A stretch of 64,000 bases of DNA from Bacillus sp. PK3_68. Lineage in GTDB: Bacteria > Bacillota > Bacilli > Bacillales > Domibacillaceae. The notes under the pieces are model-generated. The model was not told the DNA's origin. It was given only the letters and a program-made list of their open reading frames with translations, and searched no databases. The position numbers and the translations under genes are program-made. The stretch spans positions 1,630,001 to 1,694,000 of the forward strand of contig NZ_NQYC01000001.1 of assembly GCF_003600835.1 (NCBI RefSeq), written 5' to 3'. This document shows, piece by piece, positions 18,933 through 28,575 of the stretch; position 1 is the first letter of the stretch, and every line of letters starts with the position of its first letter.

Positions 18933-20500
18933 GACACCCCTTCAATCACCCATGTTGAACGTGGCCTAACCCTATAAAACCCTGTTGGTTCATCCACCTC
19001 TTCGCGCTCGTATTTAACGGTTTGTACTGTTGTGGTCGTTCCTGCCGAATCTGTGAAACGTATATTAGCTGACACCCCATCTTTAGGGCCTGCTGAGATC
19101 CCTTCAACGATAATAATGTTTGTTCCCATCTTAAGGTTAGCAGGTATATTAAAGCTCGTACCTAGTTTAATTTCATCTGTCCGTTGACCGTTGATAATTA
19201 AAGCAATACGGTCTCCAACTGTGCCACTCACAGTAAAGTAACCGGTGCCGGCCTTCCTAGTAATCACAGGATAATCAGAGGGCGGCGGCGGTGTTTTCTG
19301 CGGTGAAAAGCCAATGTTAGATGACACCTCTAAAATCTGAAAAAAACCAGCTTCTGAAAAGCTGGTTCTGATAGCTCGCACATGATAATTTTGTGTAGCT
19401 GTTGAAATCTTCTCTCGTATTCCTACAATATCCCATAGCTCAATGGCTGGATTAGCAGGAATAGCAATTGATGACCGGCGCCACTTATATAACATCTGAG
19501 TGAAATGTGTTTTAGCTGCCAAATGTCTTTTTGAAGGAGTATTAGCCCAAGGAACTTCAATTTCTATTTCCCTTCTTTGTCCAAGCAAAATATCTCGCTC
19601 AATATAGCCCGAAATAAAAGAACTAGCGTATTTATCATATTTAACAAGGGCTCTGCCATAAAGCTCCACATCATCTAACTCATATTCTAATTCTTTGATA
19701 TGCAGAAAATCATCAACAATAAAGTCGGCTGGATCTGAACGGGAGTATTGCGGCAAATGGCGAAACCGGATCACGCCATGAGCATTCTCAGTTAACGTAT
19801 GGAACAAACTATTAACTACTTCTCGCACAACTTCATCGTAGGTTTGCGTGCGTTTCCCCAGCTTCACTCCTGTTTCATACAGTTCACCGGTAATCGGAAC
19901 GCGTACTGGCGCTCCTTCTACTTCTAATCCAGCATCCTCCAAGAGGGCTTTCACAGCATGATAAATATTGATGTCTTTTCTTTCTATAAAAAACTCCCTG
20001 CCTTTTGGCGGGAAAATAGTATTCGTAATTGCTTTTTTATATTTAGAGCGTCCAGTAATTGTGATTGTTTGTGCTTCAGCATTGATTCTAACATTGTCAA
20101 TGTAGCCTGTAAGAACCTTTTGAATGTCATCACCATATCCTAAATGAATTTGGATTTCTGTATTAGGATATAATTGCCTAAACCATGAACTATCAGCATT
20201 CCCACGCCAAACAAAGCTAGTAGGTCGTTTGTTTTTTGCATAATCAGGAGCAAATAAGCCATCCTTATTTTCTAAGGTAATAGAAAATGATTTAGCTGGA
20301 CTTTCAACTGTTTCATCTAGCTCAATAGATATAACATTCGGCAGCCGAGCCCACTCAATGTTAAAATCACTATTAGGCGGAGTAGGTTGCCCCCAAAAGC
20401 GATTTTTAACCATAACATATTGCATCGGTTGTCGGCCGTGAGAATCAATCTGAAATTGGTTTGTTATCGCTTGAAATAGCCTATCACTGATGTACCTCAT
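18929..20500 (-). CDS. Tail hub/tail-tip protein (gp27/Tal-like N-terminus)
   Basis: 523 residues. Residues about 45-400 show hub-like features: SITLENKDGLFAPDY, the strand-rich ILGYGD-type phrase IHLGYGDDIQKVLTGYIDNV, and the domain TITGRSKYKKAI. These occur in baseplate hub proteins related to gpD/gp27. The C-terminal 120 residues form an Ig-like module and end with RVRPRSTWVIEGV. No endopeptidase domain is seen. Directly after the distal-tail-like gene, with a 4-bp overlap. Confidence 0.65.
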   Translation of the reverse strand: MRYISDRLFQAITNQFQIDSHGRQPMQYVMVKNRFWGQPTPPNSDFNIEWARLPNVISIELDETVESPAKSFSITLENKDGLFAPDYAKNKRPTSFVWRGNADSSWFRQLYPNTEIQIHLGYGDDIQKVLTGYIDNVRINAEAQTITITGRSKYKKAITNTIFPPKGREFFIERKDINIYHAVKALLEDAGLEVEGAPVRVPITGELYETGVKLGKRTQTYDEVVREVVNSLFHTLTENAHGVIRFRHLPQYSRSDPADFIVDDFLHIKELEYELDDVELYGRALVKYDKYASSFISGYIERDILLGQRREIEIEVPWANTPSKRHLAAKTHFTQMLYKWRRSSIAIPANPAIELWDIVGIREKISTATQNYHVRAIRTSFSEAGFFQILEVSSNIGFSPQKTPPPPSDYPVITRKAGTGYFTVSGTVGDRIALIINGQRTDEIKLGTSFNIPANLKMGTNIIIVEGISAGPKDGVSANIRFTDSAGTTTTVQTVKYEREEVDEPTGFYRVRPRSTWVIEGVS

Positions 20501-21186
20501 ATGCCGTTTACTCCTACCCCTGACCTTTCTGAACTATGCATGCGGCATCTTACAATATAAAGTGGCCCTTTCCTTGTTGGTTCTGTGTCTTGCGGGATGA
20601 TAACCCCACCAAAAACACCAGCGCTATATTTTATAATAGTAAAATTATCAATGTCCGCCATAAATTGATTAAACGATTGAGTTTTTGTTAAAACAACCTC
20701 AAATTCAATGGTTGAACCAGAAGGCCCTGTCCGTTGATAACGTGTATAACCGTCAAGAACATTAAAACTTTGAATCTCCTGCAAAGGCTTTGGCGGTGTA
20801 ATGCTTCCAATACCATCAATGTAACTTTGCTCATGAAAAACTGTACAGACTAAGTGCCGTATATAAGCTGTATCGCCACTTTGATAGTTTTCATCCGTTT
20901 TGAAGGTAATTATATTTTCTCCTTCATCTACAAAGATATAGTGGCGTGTCCAAGTGTAAGAGGCCCGAGCACTAAATCGTGCTTTACCGTTTATTTCTAC
21001 AACGAACTTTCCCATTCCAATTTCCCCATAGCTTGTAAAAGCAACGTTAGTAAGAAAGTCAAAAGCGACCCATCCGGGCCGCTCAAAAATTTGCCTAACA
21101 GTATACGATTGATTAGGACCGGGACCAACTAAAACTGAGCCACTCTGTGTATAAAAGTTAGTCCCACGCCTATATAACTTTGCCAT
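20497..21186 (-). CDS. Distal-tail-like protein, 229 aa
   Basis: Located between the tape measure and the hub, the usual position of the distal tail (Dit) protein. N-terminal half is beta-rich (PGWVAFDFLTNVAFTSYGEI); the C-terminal half has a tail-tube-like pattern (FEVVLTKTQSFNQFMADIDN). Assignment rests mainly on gene order. Confidence 0.5.
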   Translation of the reverse strand: MAKLYRRGTNFYTQSGSVLVGPGPNQSYTVRQIFERPGWVAFDFLTNVAFTSYGEIGMGKFVVEINGKARFSARASYTWTRHYIFVDEGENIITFKTDENYQSGDTAYIRHLVCTVFHEQSYIDGIGSITPPKPLQEIQSFNVLDGYTRYQRTGPSGSTIEFEVVLTKTQSFNQFMADIDNFTIIKYSAGVFGGVIIPQDTEPTRKGPLYIVRCRMHSSERSGVGVNGI

Positions 21187-21195
21187 TCATATCAC

Positions 21196-24100
21196 CTACT
21201 CCATTTGTGTTGCTCGTGTAAAGAATTTATCTGTTGCGATATTTTGCAGCCTTTGCTCCATGTTTTCAAAATCTTGATCACTTTGCAGCTTTTGTACATG
21301 AACCTCAACTTTGTCAATTTTCGTAATTTGTGCTTTATTGCTTTTATCAATCGTTGTCCGTGCATCTCCACCCCTAAATACTGGTGCTATATCAAAAGCC
21401 GGCTGCAAAGATGTTTGCATCACTTGACGCATAGAATCCAATGGATCTTCATTTATTTTTGTATCGTAGAATAAGGTGCTATTGGCAGAAAGATCGTCTA
21501 AAGTAGGATTAAATTCATCTTCAATGGCATCGGCCATATTATGAGTCGCCTTTACAACGTCCTTCCTTCCATCATCAATCCCTACCGCTGCTCCAACTGG
21601 AATCCATTTTGCGATAGCTCTCATACGTCTAGAAGGAGAGAAAATAGCCATCGCCTTTTGGAAGGCATCGGCAATATCGTTGCCCAATTTTTTAATCATG
21701 GCAATGGCATCATCTGCTTTATCTTTAATCCCATTAACAATACCGTCTACAACATTCGCTCCCCAGCTCCATGCTTTTTTGGCTAGTCCAGCAAAGAACC
21801 TGCCGATTTTTCCAAAGATATTCTTGATAAAGATGTAGGCATTGGTTAGCGTTGTTTTTATTTTGTTGTAAATTCTTGTGAACGTCGAAGATACAATTCT
21901 CCAAAGGTATTGAAGAGTGGAAGAAAAAATCCTCTTAATTCTGGCCCAAATTGAAGAGATAAGATTGGCAGCTTGCCTCATCCGTGTAGAGATGCTTTGC
22001 CAAATTGCCCGAAAAGAACTGGCCACCTTTTGCCTGATAAAATTTGCTCCTGCATTGAATGCCTGACGAATTTTCGCCCAAGCAGAGGAAACGAAACGAG
22101 CCGCCCTATTCATAGAATTAGCAATTGTTCGTCCTATAGAACCAAATATCCTAACAGCGACTTGACGAATAAAAGCTCCCGCTGAGCTAAAGGATCGGCG
22201 AATTCTCGCTAAACTCCCAGTGACTACTCGACCTATTGAAGATAAAACATTCCCGATTATACGCCCTGCACTTTTGAACCCCGAGCCAATTACTTTTATT
22301 CCTGATTGAATTGCTGATCCCACTCGTTTAATCGCCCGAACTGTCCCATTTTTTATGGAATCCCAATTTTTATAAATCAAATAGCCAATTCCAACGATAG
22401 CCGCTACAATAGCTGCACCTGCTAAAACAAATGGATTTGTTAGTAATGGAATGAGCATAGGGCCTAGACGAGCCATTAACCCGCCGATCCCACTAAATAA
22501 CTGTGGAATTGACCTTAATATACGGGATGACAGTGACTTGATAACTCCTCCAAGCGAAGAGACTTTTGTTTTTGTCTTATCCATTGACCCCTTCACTTTA
22601 TCCGTTGCTGTTGAGACTTTGTTCATTACGCCCGGATATTGCTGGAGCTTTTCTTTCGTTTGATCAAATACTTCTTTAGAAGTCCCTACTACTTCCATCA
22701 CTTCATCAAACTTGTCACCTAATCCGTCTAGCTGAGGAACAAACATACCTATTGCATTGCCGAGTACACCAAGCGAACTAGCTGAATCTTCGGCTTCATC
22801 ATCCCCGCTATCCTTCTTGCCCTTCTTATTTGAAAAGCCACCTGTTAATCCAGAAAAAGCATCAGCAAGCCCTGCTAGCTTCTTAGGATTGGCAACTTTA
22901 GACAATAAGGAATCAAAATCTCCCTTGAATAAATCGACAAGTGGATCAAATATGCCTGTTAGAAATTTAAAGCCATTTTTAACACCAATAGCAAGACCTT
23001 CTAACAGCCATTGTCCAAAACGGATAAACAGTTTAGAAGGACTGTTAATTTCTAAGAGTTCCATAATCGGCTTAACTAGATAGTTCCAAATCAATCCGAT
23101 CGGCGACCAATTAAATATAAATTCCAGCCCTTTGATTAATCCTTCAATGATCCCCTTGCCAATGCCACTCCAATCAATCTTTTTAAAGAAAGATTCAATT
23201 TTATCCCATTGGCTATAAATAAGGTAACCTACGCCTGCAAGGGCTGCTACAATGGCTGCTCCTAGCAGAACAAAGGGATTGCTAAGCAAAGGAACCAACA
23301 TAGCACCAAAACGAGCAATCGTGCCTCCTAGCCCCCTAAACAAACGAGGAATAAAACCAAAGAGTCCTGTTGTTGCCCGCGCGATAGAAGGACCAGCTTT
23401 AGAAATCATCCCTGGTAAACCACCAAAAACCAAGCCAAATCCTTTAACTAAGGCGCCTCCTTTTTTTGCTCGACCACCTACTAATCCAAAGAGATTTCCG
23501 ACGATGCCAAGGCTAGGAATAAGCTTTCCTATTACTGAGAGTGCAAAAGTGGCCGCCACAGCATAAGCGATGAACTTTCCACCACCGCCTTCCATAGCCC
23601 CTGCAACTACTTCAAGAATATCCGCTAGGGCTTCGAAAGCAGGTAAAAGCACATCTCCCGCTATTTTCGCCACCTTATCCATTAATAAACCAAAGCCCTC
23701 TGCTCCTGTTTTACCTGGTCCTACAAAAGCTTCAAGAATTGAGTTTCCAATCCGTTTCAAACTGTTCCAAATACGTTTAAGAACAGGTTCAAATCGATCC
23801 CAATTTTTATAGATGACCCATGATATGGCAGCAATCCCTGTAAGAATAGGATTCATTTTAACAAATTGAACAATAAACCCACTTACCATGCCCGGCAATC
23901 CGCGTAAGAAAGATAAAATTGCCGGAACAAATGAGCGAAACATACGCGGTAACCCCGCCACAGCGTTACGAGTTAGCATCAAATTATCATATAGTGCCCG
24001 TGCTGCCGGAGACATAACAACCATACCTCTGCCAGCAAAACCTATGGCTTGTCCTAACGCTTGAAACAAGTTCCGGTTCATCAATAGAAAACCAGCTACC

Positions 24101-25569
24101 GCCGACAAAGGACCCAATAAACCGAGCACAATAACAGCGAAGGCTCCAAAGTGAGCCACAAATTTAGCCATCCCGGGATTATTTCGAAGAAATGCTGTCA
24201 TTTTGTCTGCTGCACTAGAAATAGCATCAGCCACTTTAATCACGGTCGGTTCTATTGCTTTCCACAATTCTAATAGGGAATTTCCTAATTTACGGAAAGC
24301 TCTTTCAGACTTCGCCACCCCGTTATTTTCCATACCGTCAACCATTTTTTCATAAGCTGACATGCCATCAACCATGGTTTTAGATTGCTTTTTCCATGCC
24401 TGCTCGTTAGACATAACGTCTTTGGTCGCTGCCTGAATGTCTCCTTGATGTTTCTTTAAGGATAAGGCTAAAATATCAGCCGCCTCTTTTTGTGATACAC
24501 CAAGCTTTTTAGAAATCTCATCTACTGTACTAACAGCATCTACTGCATCGACGCCCCAAACTTTAGCAAAGTTTAAACCGAGCGTAGCAGATTCTTGAAT
24601 ATTGTCTTTCGTTCGTCCCATTTGGTTATGAAGGACAGAAAATAGATCCCCGACTTCATCAATGGATGTGCCTGTTTCTGCTGCTGTATCAGCCATGAGG
24701 TTTTTGAACTCACCCATTGACTCATTCGCCTGCAGCGTCTGAGCCTCAAATTTCCCCCAACCTTTTTCAGCACTCGCCCCTACCATTCCAAAAGCTGCCG
24801 CTAAACCTAGAACAGCAGGTGTAAGAGTTCCAGTTAACATAGTGCCAAATGTTTGATATTTGGTCATTAGCTGGCCGATCTTAGCTTTTTCCTCTGCTTT
24901 GCTCGTTTGTGGCCCGATAATTGCTTTTGCTGCTTTATCTAATGCTTCATACGTCTTGTTTTGCAAGTAGGCTAAGTCCTTGTTTGTAAATTCAACTATT
25001 CGACCGCCTACTTTATCTAATGCATTAGAAAAGGGTTTATAGATGACATCCTTACCGAATAGTTTGTCAGCCTTATAACCGTTCGCTTTTGCAATTGTAT
25101 CTACTGGATTACTTTTAGCTAACTCATTCTTATACCTAGCAAGTGCCTCTTCCATTTCCTTCATTTCATCTTTAAATTCATCAGCATTGGCACTTTTCTT
25201 CATATCCGATAAGGCTTTTTCAGTTAGCTTGATCTGGTCTTTCAAAGTATCTAATCGAATATTGGCCATTGAGTGCATCTGTCCTTCAATGGCCTTAATC
25301 TCTGCTTTAGTTCGACCGAATCCTAGTTGAGACAATTGAGTTCTAGCATTCTTGATTCCAGATTCAATGGCTGAAAAACTCGCTTGCAGTTGAAACATAT
25401 TTTTTGAATCAAGAAAGTGAGGGAACATTTGATTGGAAAAGTCTAAGCGCATCGTCGCACGCTGCAAGACGTTTTGAGGATTCAACCGCATCGCATATTG
25501 CATCATCCGACGATGATAGGATTCTAAAGCTTTTTGAGTGCGGTTAAGATCATGTCCAAATAAGTTCAC
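21196..25569 (-). CDS. Tape measure protein, main C-terminal part (1457+ aa)
   Basis: The longest gene in the window. Helical, with a phage tail tape measure core near residues 230-420 (GTLTPAVLGLAAAFGMVG, LAYLQNKTYEALDKAAK). Hydrophobic segments recur: two copies of a block with NPFV-L-GAAIVAA and GYLIY near 770-810 and 1070-1110. The C-terminus is basic. It sets tail length and may enter the membrane during DNA injection. The reading frame extends upstream of the first ATG without a start to about 25655, where it should join the 25641-26363 frame; the CCCCC run (25660-25664) lacks one base. Joined length would be 1722 residues. Confidence 0.9.
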   Translation of the reverse strand: MNLFGHDLNRTQKALESYHRRMMQYAMRLNPQNVLQRATMRLDFSNQMFPHFLDSKNMFQLQASFSAIESGIKNARTQLSQLGFGRTKAEIKAIEGQMHSMANIRLDTLKDQIKLTEKALSDMKKSANADEFKDEMKEMEEALARYKNELAKSNPVDTIAKANGYKADKLFGKDVIYKPFSNALDKVGGRIVEFTNKDLAYLQNKTYEALDKAAKAIIGPQTSKAEEKAKIGQLMTKYQTFGTMLTGTLTPAVLGLAAAFGMVGASAEKGWGKFEAQTLQANESMGEFKNLMADTAAETGTSIDEVGDLFSVLHNQMGRTKDNIQESATLGLNFAKVWGVDAVDAVSTVDEISKKLGVSQKEAADILALSLKKHQGDIQAATKDVMSNEQAWKKQSKTMVDGMSAYEKMVDGMENNGVAKSERAFRKLGNSLLELWKAIEPTVIKVADAISSAADKMTAFLRNNPGMAKFVAHFGAFAVIVLGLLGPLSAVAGFLLMNRNLFQALGQAIGFAGRGMVVMSPAARALYDNLMLTRNAVAGLPRMFRSFVPAILSFLRGLPGMVSGFIVQFVKMNPILTGIAAISWVIYKNWDRFEPVLKRIWNSLKRIGNSILEAFVGPGKTGAEGFGLLMDKVAKIAGDVLLPAFEALADILEVVAGAMEGGGGKFIAYAVAATFALSVIGKLIPSLGIVGNLFGLVGGRAKKGGALVKGFGLVFGGLPGMISKAGPSIARATTGLFGFIPRLFRGLGGTIARFGAMLVPLLSNPFVLLGAAIVAALAGVGYLIYSQWDKIESFFKKIDWSGIGKGIIEGLIKGLEFIFNWSPIGLIWNYLVKPIMELLEINSPSKLFIRFGQWLLEGLAIGVKNGFKFLTGIFDPLVDLFKGDFDSLLSKVANPKKLAGLADAFSGLTGGFSNKKGKKDSGDDEAEDSASSLGVLGNAIGMFVPQLDGLGDKFDEVMEVVGTSKEVFDQTKEKLQQYPGVMNKVSTATDKVKGSMDKTKTKVSSLGGVIKSLSSRILRSIPQLFSGIGGLMARLGPMLIPLLTNPFVLAGAAIVAAIVGIGYLIYKNWDSIKNGTVRAIKRVGSAIQSGIKVIGSGFKSAGRIIGNVLSSIGRVVTGSLARIRRSFSSAGAFIRQVAVRIFGSIGRTIANSMNRAARFVSSAWAKIRQAFNAGANFIRQKVASSFRAIWQSISTRMRQAANLISSIWARIKRIFSSTLQYLWRIVSSTFTRIYNKIKTTLTNAYIFIKNIFGKIGRFFAGLAKKAWSWGANVVDGIVNGIKDKADDAIAMIKKLGNDIADAFQKAMAIFSPSRRMRAIAKWIPVGAAVGIDDGRKDVVKATHNMADAIEDEFNPTLDDLSANSTLFYDTKINEDPLDSMRQVMQTSLQPAFDIAPVFRGGDARTTIDKSNKAQITKIDKVEVHVQKLQSDQDFENMEQRLQNIATDKFFTRATQME

Positions 25570-25640
25570 CCTTCGACCAGCTTGATACCCAGCTGCCCCA
25601 ACTGCTCCTAGTCCCGCACTTGCAAAGGCTGAAGCTTCTG

Positions 25641-26363
25641 TTAGAAAATCACCGCCAGTGGGGGAGGGCCATTAGATTGAGCGTCACCACTTGGCGTATG
25701 TTGTGGCCCCATCGTTCCATTAGCCCCCACATTGTCATAAGTGGTTCGAATCACTCGATTCACTACAGAATCTAGCGTTTGGGTAAGATGAAGATTTCCA
25801 AAGCGTCTTGATAGATTTTCTAATGACTGACCTGCTCGTTCAATCATATCAAGTAGCTTTTGCAAAGCTGCCTGAGCTTGTCCTGTTTCTATGTTCACTT
25901 TGTATTGTTGGCCGGATAAGGTAGACCGGAGATTTAAAGCTCTTTGATTCATTTCTAAAAGCGTTTGTCTGGCAGCCTCTCCATCTACTTCTAAAGAACC
26001 TTCTGAGCCAGAGAAAGCCCGTTCAAGGGACTCAGCTTGCCTGCTTAACTCGCGTAATTCTTGTGCAGCGGGATCTGTATCAAAATCAATTTGAGCATTT
26101 GCTTTCAAGTCATTTAGCATAGATGAAAATATTTGCTTAAATTCTCGTACATCTCGAAGTGCTTGATCACTATTAACCGAAATATCCGGCTCTATGCTCA
26201 TTCTGTCAATTGCTTGAAAGGCTCTTTCAAATTTGTTCTGAAGTGAATCAGCCGTTTCCTGCCCTTTACGTTCCAAAATACTTAAATCTTGAAGCGATTT
26301 AGCCACATCTACAGCAATAGTTCCTACCATTTCAAATAACTCCAAAATGTCGTTACTAGCCAT
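25641..26363 (-). CDS. Tape measure protein, N-terminal fragment (240 aa)
   Basis: Starts MASNDILELFEMVGTIAVDV with a proper ATG and ribosome site; helical with coiled repeats. In its own frame it ends shortly after a PPP stretch with LAVIF-stop. A shift at the C run continues as TGGDFLTEASAFASAGLGAV, directly into the large tape-measure frame. So this is the true start of the tape measure protein rather than a separate gene. Confidence 0.8.
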   Translation of the reverse strand: MASNDILELFEMVGTIAVDVAKSLQDLSILERKGQETADSLQNKFERAFQAIDRMSIEPDISVNSDQALRDVREFKQIFSSMLNDLKANAQIDFDTDPAAQELRELSRQAESLERAFSGSEGSLEVDGEAARQTLLEMNQRALNLRSTLSGQQYKVNIETGQAQAALQKLLDMIERAGQSLENLSRRFGNLHLTQTLDSVVNRVIRTTYDNVGANGTMGPQHTPSGDAQSNGPPPLAVIF

Positions 26364-26382
26364 GTTCTACCTCCTTTCTCTA

Positions 26383-26703
26383 TCATTCTTCTGATTGGTT
26401 CCCAAATAGGCTATCAATGTACTCAACCACTTCATCTGCCGTTTCGAAGTCAGGCTCTTCAGTTGTGCCTTCACCCAATCCCACAGCATCAAGAAATTCA
26501 ATAAAAGTAGGAGGTTCCGTTTTTCCTCCACCAAACACACCATTGATAGAATTTGAATGATGCCAAGCAACAAAAGCATGTTGGCGAAAGGACTCACGGT
26601 TTTCATCCGCTTCCCACTGAGCTGAATCGATCATTAATTGTTTCAACCGCATATACGGCAATTGAAGAATATATTCATCCGTCCAGCCATAACGACGCTG
26701 CAC
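26383..26703 (-). CDS. Tail assembly chaperone, T-type frame (probably made by -1 frameshift)
   Basis: The frame is open upstream through and beyond the stop of the 159-residue gene (26748), reading NPLEDEAGFYKAIDRVQRRYGW before the listed GTG, which has no good ribosome site. This is the arrangement of lambda G/GT chaperones: the first gene makes G, and a -1 shift near its end makes the longer GT form that recruits tape measure to the tail tube subunits. I did not find a classical slippery heptamer. Confidence 0.7.
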   Translation of the reverse strand: MQRRYGWTDEYILQLPYMRLKQLMIDSAQWEADENRESFRQHAFVAWHHSNSINGVFGGGKTEPPTFIEFLDAVGLGEGTTEEPDFETADEVVEYIDSLFGNQSEE

Positions 26704-26747
26704 ACGATCAATAGCTTTATAGAATCCTGCTTCGTCCTCTAACGGAT

Positions 26748-27227
26748 TTATTGAATTGGGTTGGCCATTGGTGCTGCTGCTTCTTTGATTACTTGATCTT
26801 GTTTGCCCAGAATTCTCTGGACTGCCTTGAAAAAAGCCTTTAAGTCCTTCGAAGTGAAGATCATTTCCACAATGTCTACAAATGAATCTAGAGGAAGGTC
26901 TTTTACCACTTGTTCATCTTTACCTATTAACGTAGCAATCAGATCATAAATTTCTGTTTCTGATTCTACGAGGGAAAATACCAGATCAAAGACAATGCCC
27001 AGCATCTTTCCTTGTCTTTCCTCAGCTTTTGTCTCCTGATCCGTTTCTGTCCCTTCCGTCGGCTCTTCCTCCTGAAAATCTCGCATAAGCTTTAAGAAAT
27101 AGCTGACAACTCCAGCACGCTTTAGAATCTTAATAAATTTAAATAAATGCTGTAGCCCTAGAGATTTGACCTTAATTTCTTCTCCATTAACAACAACTTT
27201 CTTTTCATCACGAATAAGTGCTTCCAT
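26748..27227 (-). CDS. Tail assembly chaperone, G-type
   Basis: 159 residues, helical; begins MEALIRDEKKVVVNGEEIKVK (beta hairpin), then long helices and an acidic middle. Located between the major tail protein and the T frame, as in G/GT systems. It helps tail tube assembly around the tape measure and is not part of the finished tail. ATG follows AGGAGG. Confidence 0.75.
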   Translation of the reverse strand: MEALIRDEKKVVVNGEEIKVKSLGLQHLFKFIKILKRAGVVSYFLKLMRDFQEEEPTEGTETDQETKAEERQGKMLGIVFDLVFSLVESETEIYDLIATLIGKDEQVVKDLPLDSFVDIVEMIFTSKDLKAFFKAVQRILGKQDQVIKEAAAPMANPIQ

Positions 27228-27280
27228 GTATAATTCCTCCTAAAAGATAAAATAAAAAACCCCCTTGTTAGGGGGATCAA

Positions 27281-28111
27281 TTACGGATTAATTGTATAAG
27301 CAAATGAAACAGGAGCCGATGTATCCTGTCCTTTTACAGCCACCGCTTTAATTGTGACAGTCGCATCCACACTAATTGGACCTGTGTATTTCGTTCCGTT
27401 GATAGGCGTTGGATAAGAACCGTCCATTGTGTAGTAAATATCGTGTCCGGCTGTTGCTGTTAATACAACACTTTGCGGAGCATCATAAGTGCCTGGTGCC
27501 GGTGAAGCTGCTGGAGCTAACACATTTGAACCACCCTTCGGATACAGAATATAAAACGGAATACGTGTCATTTCATCTTCAGCATATCTCGCCTCAAATT
27601 CTGCCTTTAACACCACATCGTCTTTTCCATTTCCAAAAGGTAAGTTGAACGAATCTGTGCATCTTGCATTTTCAAGCACGATGACAACAGGGATAGACTT
27701 GCCTGTGATCGCTCCAAAGAGTGCTAGAGTGGTAGAACCGGTTGGTGCAATAGAACCTGTGTGACGAATTATATTGTAATTCTCATCGTGGCTCGCAATA
27801 TCAAATGCCGGCAATTTCAACTGTAGATTCTCAGGCGTCATTTCAAGAATATTCGTTGATAACTTAGCCTCTGCTTTAGTTAGCCATTCCATCCCTTCAA
27901 CGCTTCCAAGAGCTCCGTCAACGTCTACTTTATGCCACTCTGTATCGACTGATACTTCATTTCCCCCTTTGGTTGCTCCCAGCAATTCCCCCCAGGTAGA
28001 ACGATCTTCCGGTTTAAAAACGGATAAATCAAAGTTTTTTGTAATAAGCCCCGGGCCAATCATTAAGTTTCTAGATGATCCAGGACGCGCGCCGTTTAGC
28101 ATTTGGTACAT
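27281..28111 (-). CDS. Major tail tube protein with C-terminal Ig-like domain
   Basis: 276 residues. Residues 1-190 are the tail tube domain (starting MYQMLNGARPGSSRNLMIGPG). Residues about 195-276 form a chitobiase/beta-hexosaminidase C-terminal-type module (PAPGTYDAPQSVVLTAT, IYYTMDGSYPTP, ISVDATVTIKAVAV), a common surface decoration. AAGGAGG precedes the ATG. Followed by the chaperone genes. Confidence 0.85.
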   Translation of the reverse strand: MYQMLNGARPGSSRNLMIGPGLITKNFDLSVFKPEDRSTWGELLGATKGGNEVSVDTEWHKVDVDGALGSVEGMEWLTKAEAKLSTNILEMTPENLQLKLPAFDIASHDENYNIIRHTGSIAPTGSTTLALFGAITGKSIPVVIVLENARCTDSFNLPFGNGKDDVVLKAEFEARYAEDEMTRIPFYILYPKGGSNVLAPAASPAPGTYDAPQSVVLTATAGHDIYYTMDGSYPTPINGTKYTGPISVDATVTIKAVAVKGQDTSAPVSFAYTINP

Positions 28112-28131
28112 GCTGTTTCCTCCTTCATAAA

Positions 28132-28575
28132 TTATTCAAGTAAATCGTCGCGGTAATAACGTAGGAAGATTTTAACGTTCACACATTTCACACTCGGATC
28201 AGGTTGAGGCGGCTCATATTTGAAACGACGAAATGTTTGCACTGCTTCCCCTGTCACCTGCTCGTTACCAAGTGTGTAAGCCTTGTTGTGAACTGCTCTC
28301 TCTAAGTTCCGCGCAATCTGCCTTGCCAATGTTCTATCACCCTCCGTAAAAATATCTGCTGAGACGAGGGCACTCCCCAGCAAATCATTTTGTTCCATTC
28401 CATCAGATTCAAGGCGTAAAACAATATAAGGACGCTCCATGTCATCTGGAACGTCCTCTTGTGCCACATTGGGATAAACCTTTCCATCTCCTGATGCAGT
28501 AGACCCTAATAGGCTTGTGATACTCGAATTAGCCTCAATAATCTGCTGAATAATATCCAACGGTTCAGCACTCAT
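28132..28575 (-). CDS. Tail terminator/completion protein
   Basis: 147 residues with a pattern close to DUF3168/gpU-like proteins (VPDDMERPYIVLRLESDG). It overlaps the HK97 gp10-like gene and precedes the major tail protein, the usual place of the tail terminator that caps the tube at the neck. Its start overlaps the upstream stop, so translation is coupled. Confidence 0.7.
   Translation of the reverse strand: MSAEPLDIIQQIIEANSSITSLLGSTASGDGKVYPNVAQEDVPDDMERPYIVLRLESDGMEQNDLLGSALVSADIFTEGDRTLARQIARNLERAVHNKAYTLGNEQVTGEAVQTFRRFKYEPPQPDPSVKCVNVKIFLRYYRDDLLE

Noticed and set aside
22757-23812. Plus-strand Pro/Ser-rich frames opposite the tape measure
   Set aside because: Antisense shadows of a long gene; Pro/Ser/Lys-rich as expected from reversed helical coding.
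26367-26606. 79-aa minus-strand frame overlapping the T chaperone frame
   Set aside because: Shadow of the T frame; no ribosome site and composition unlike a real protein.
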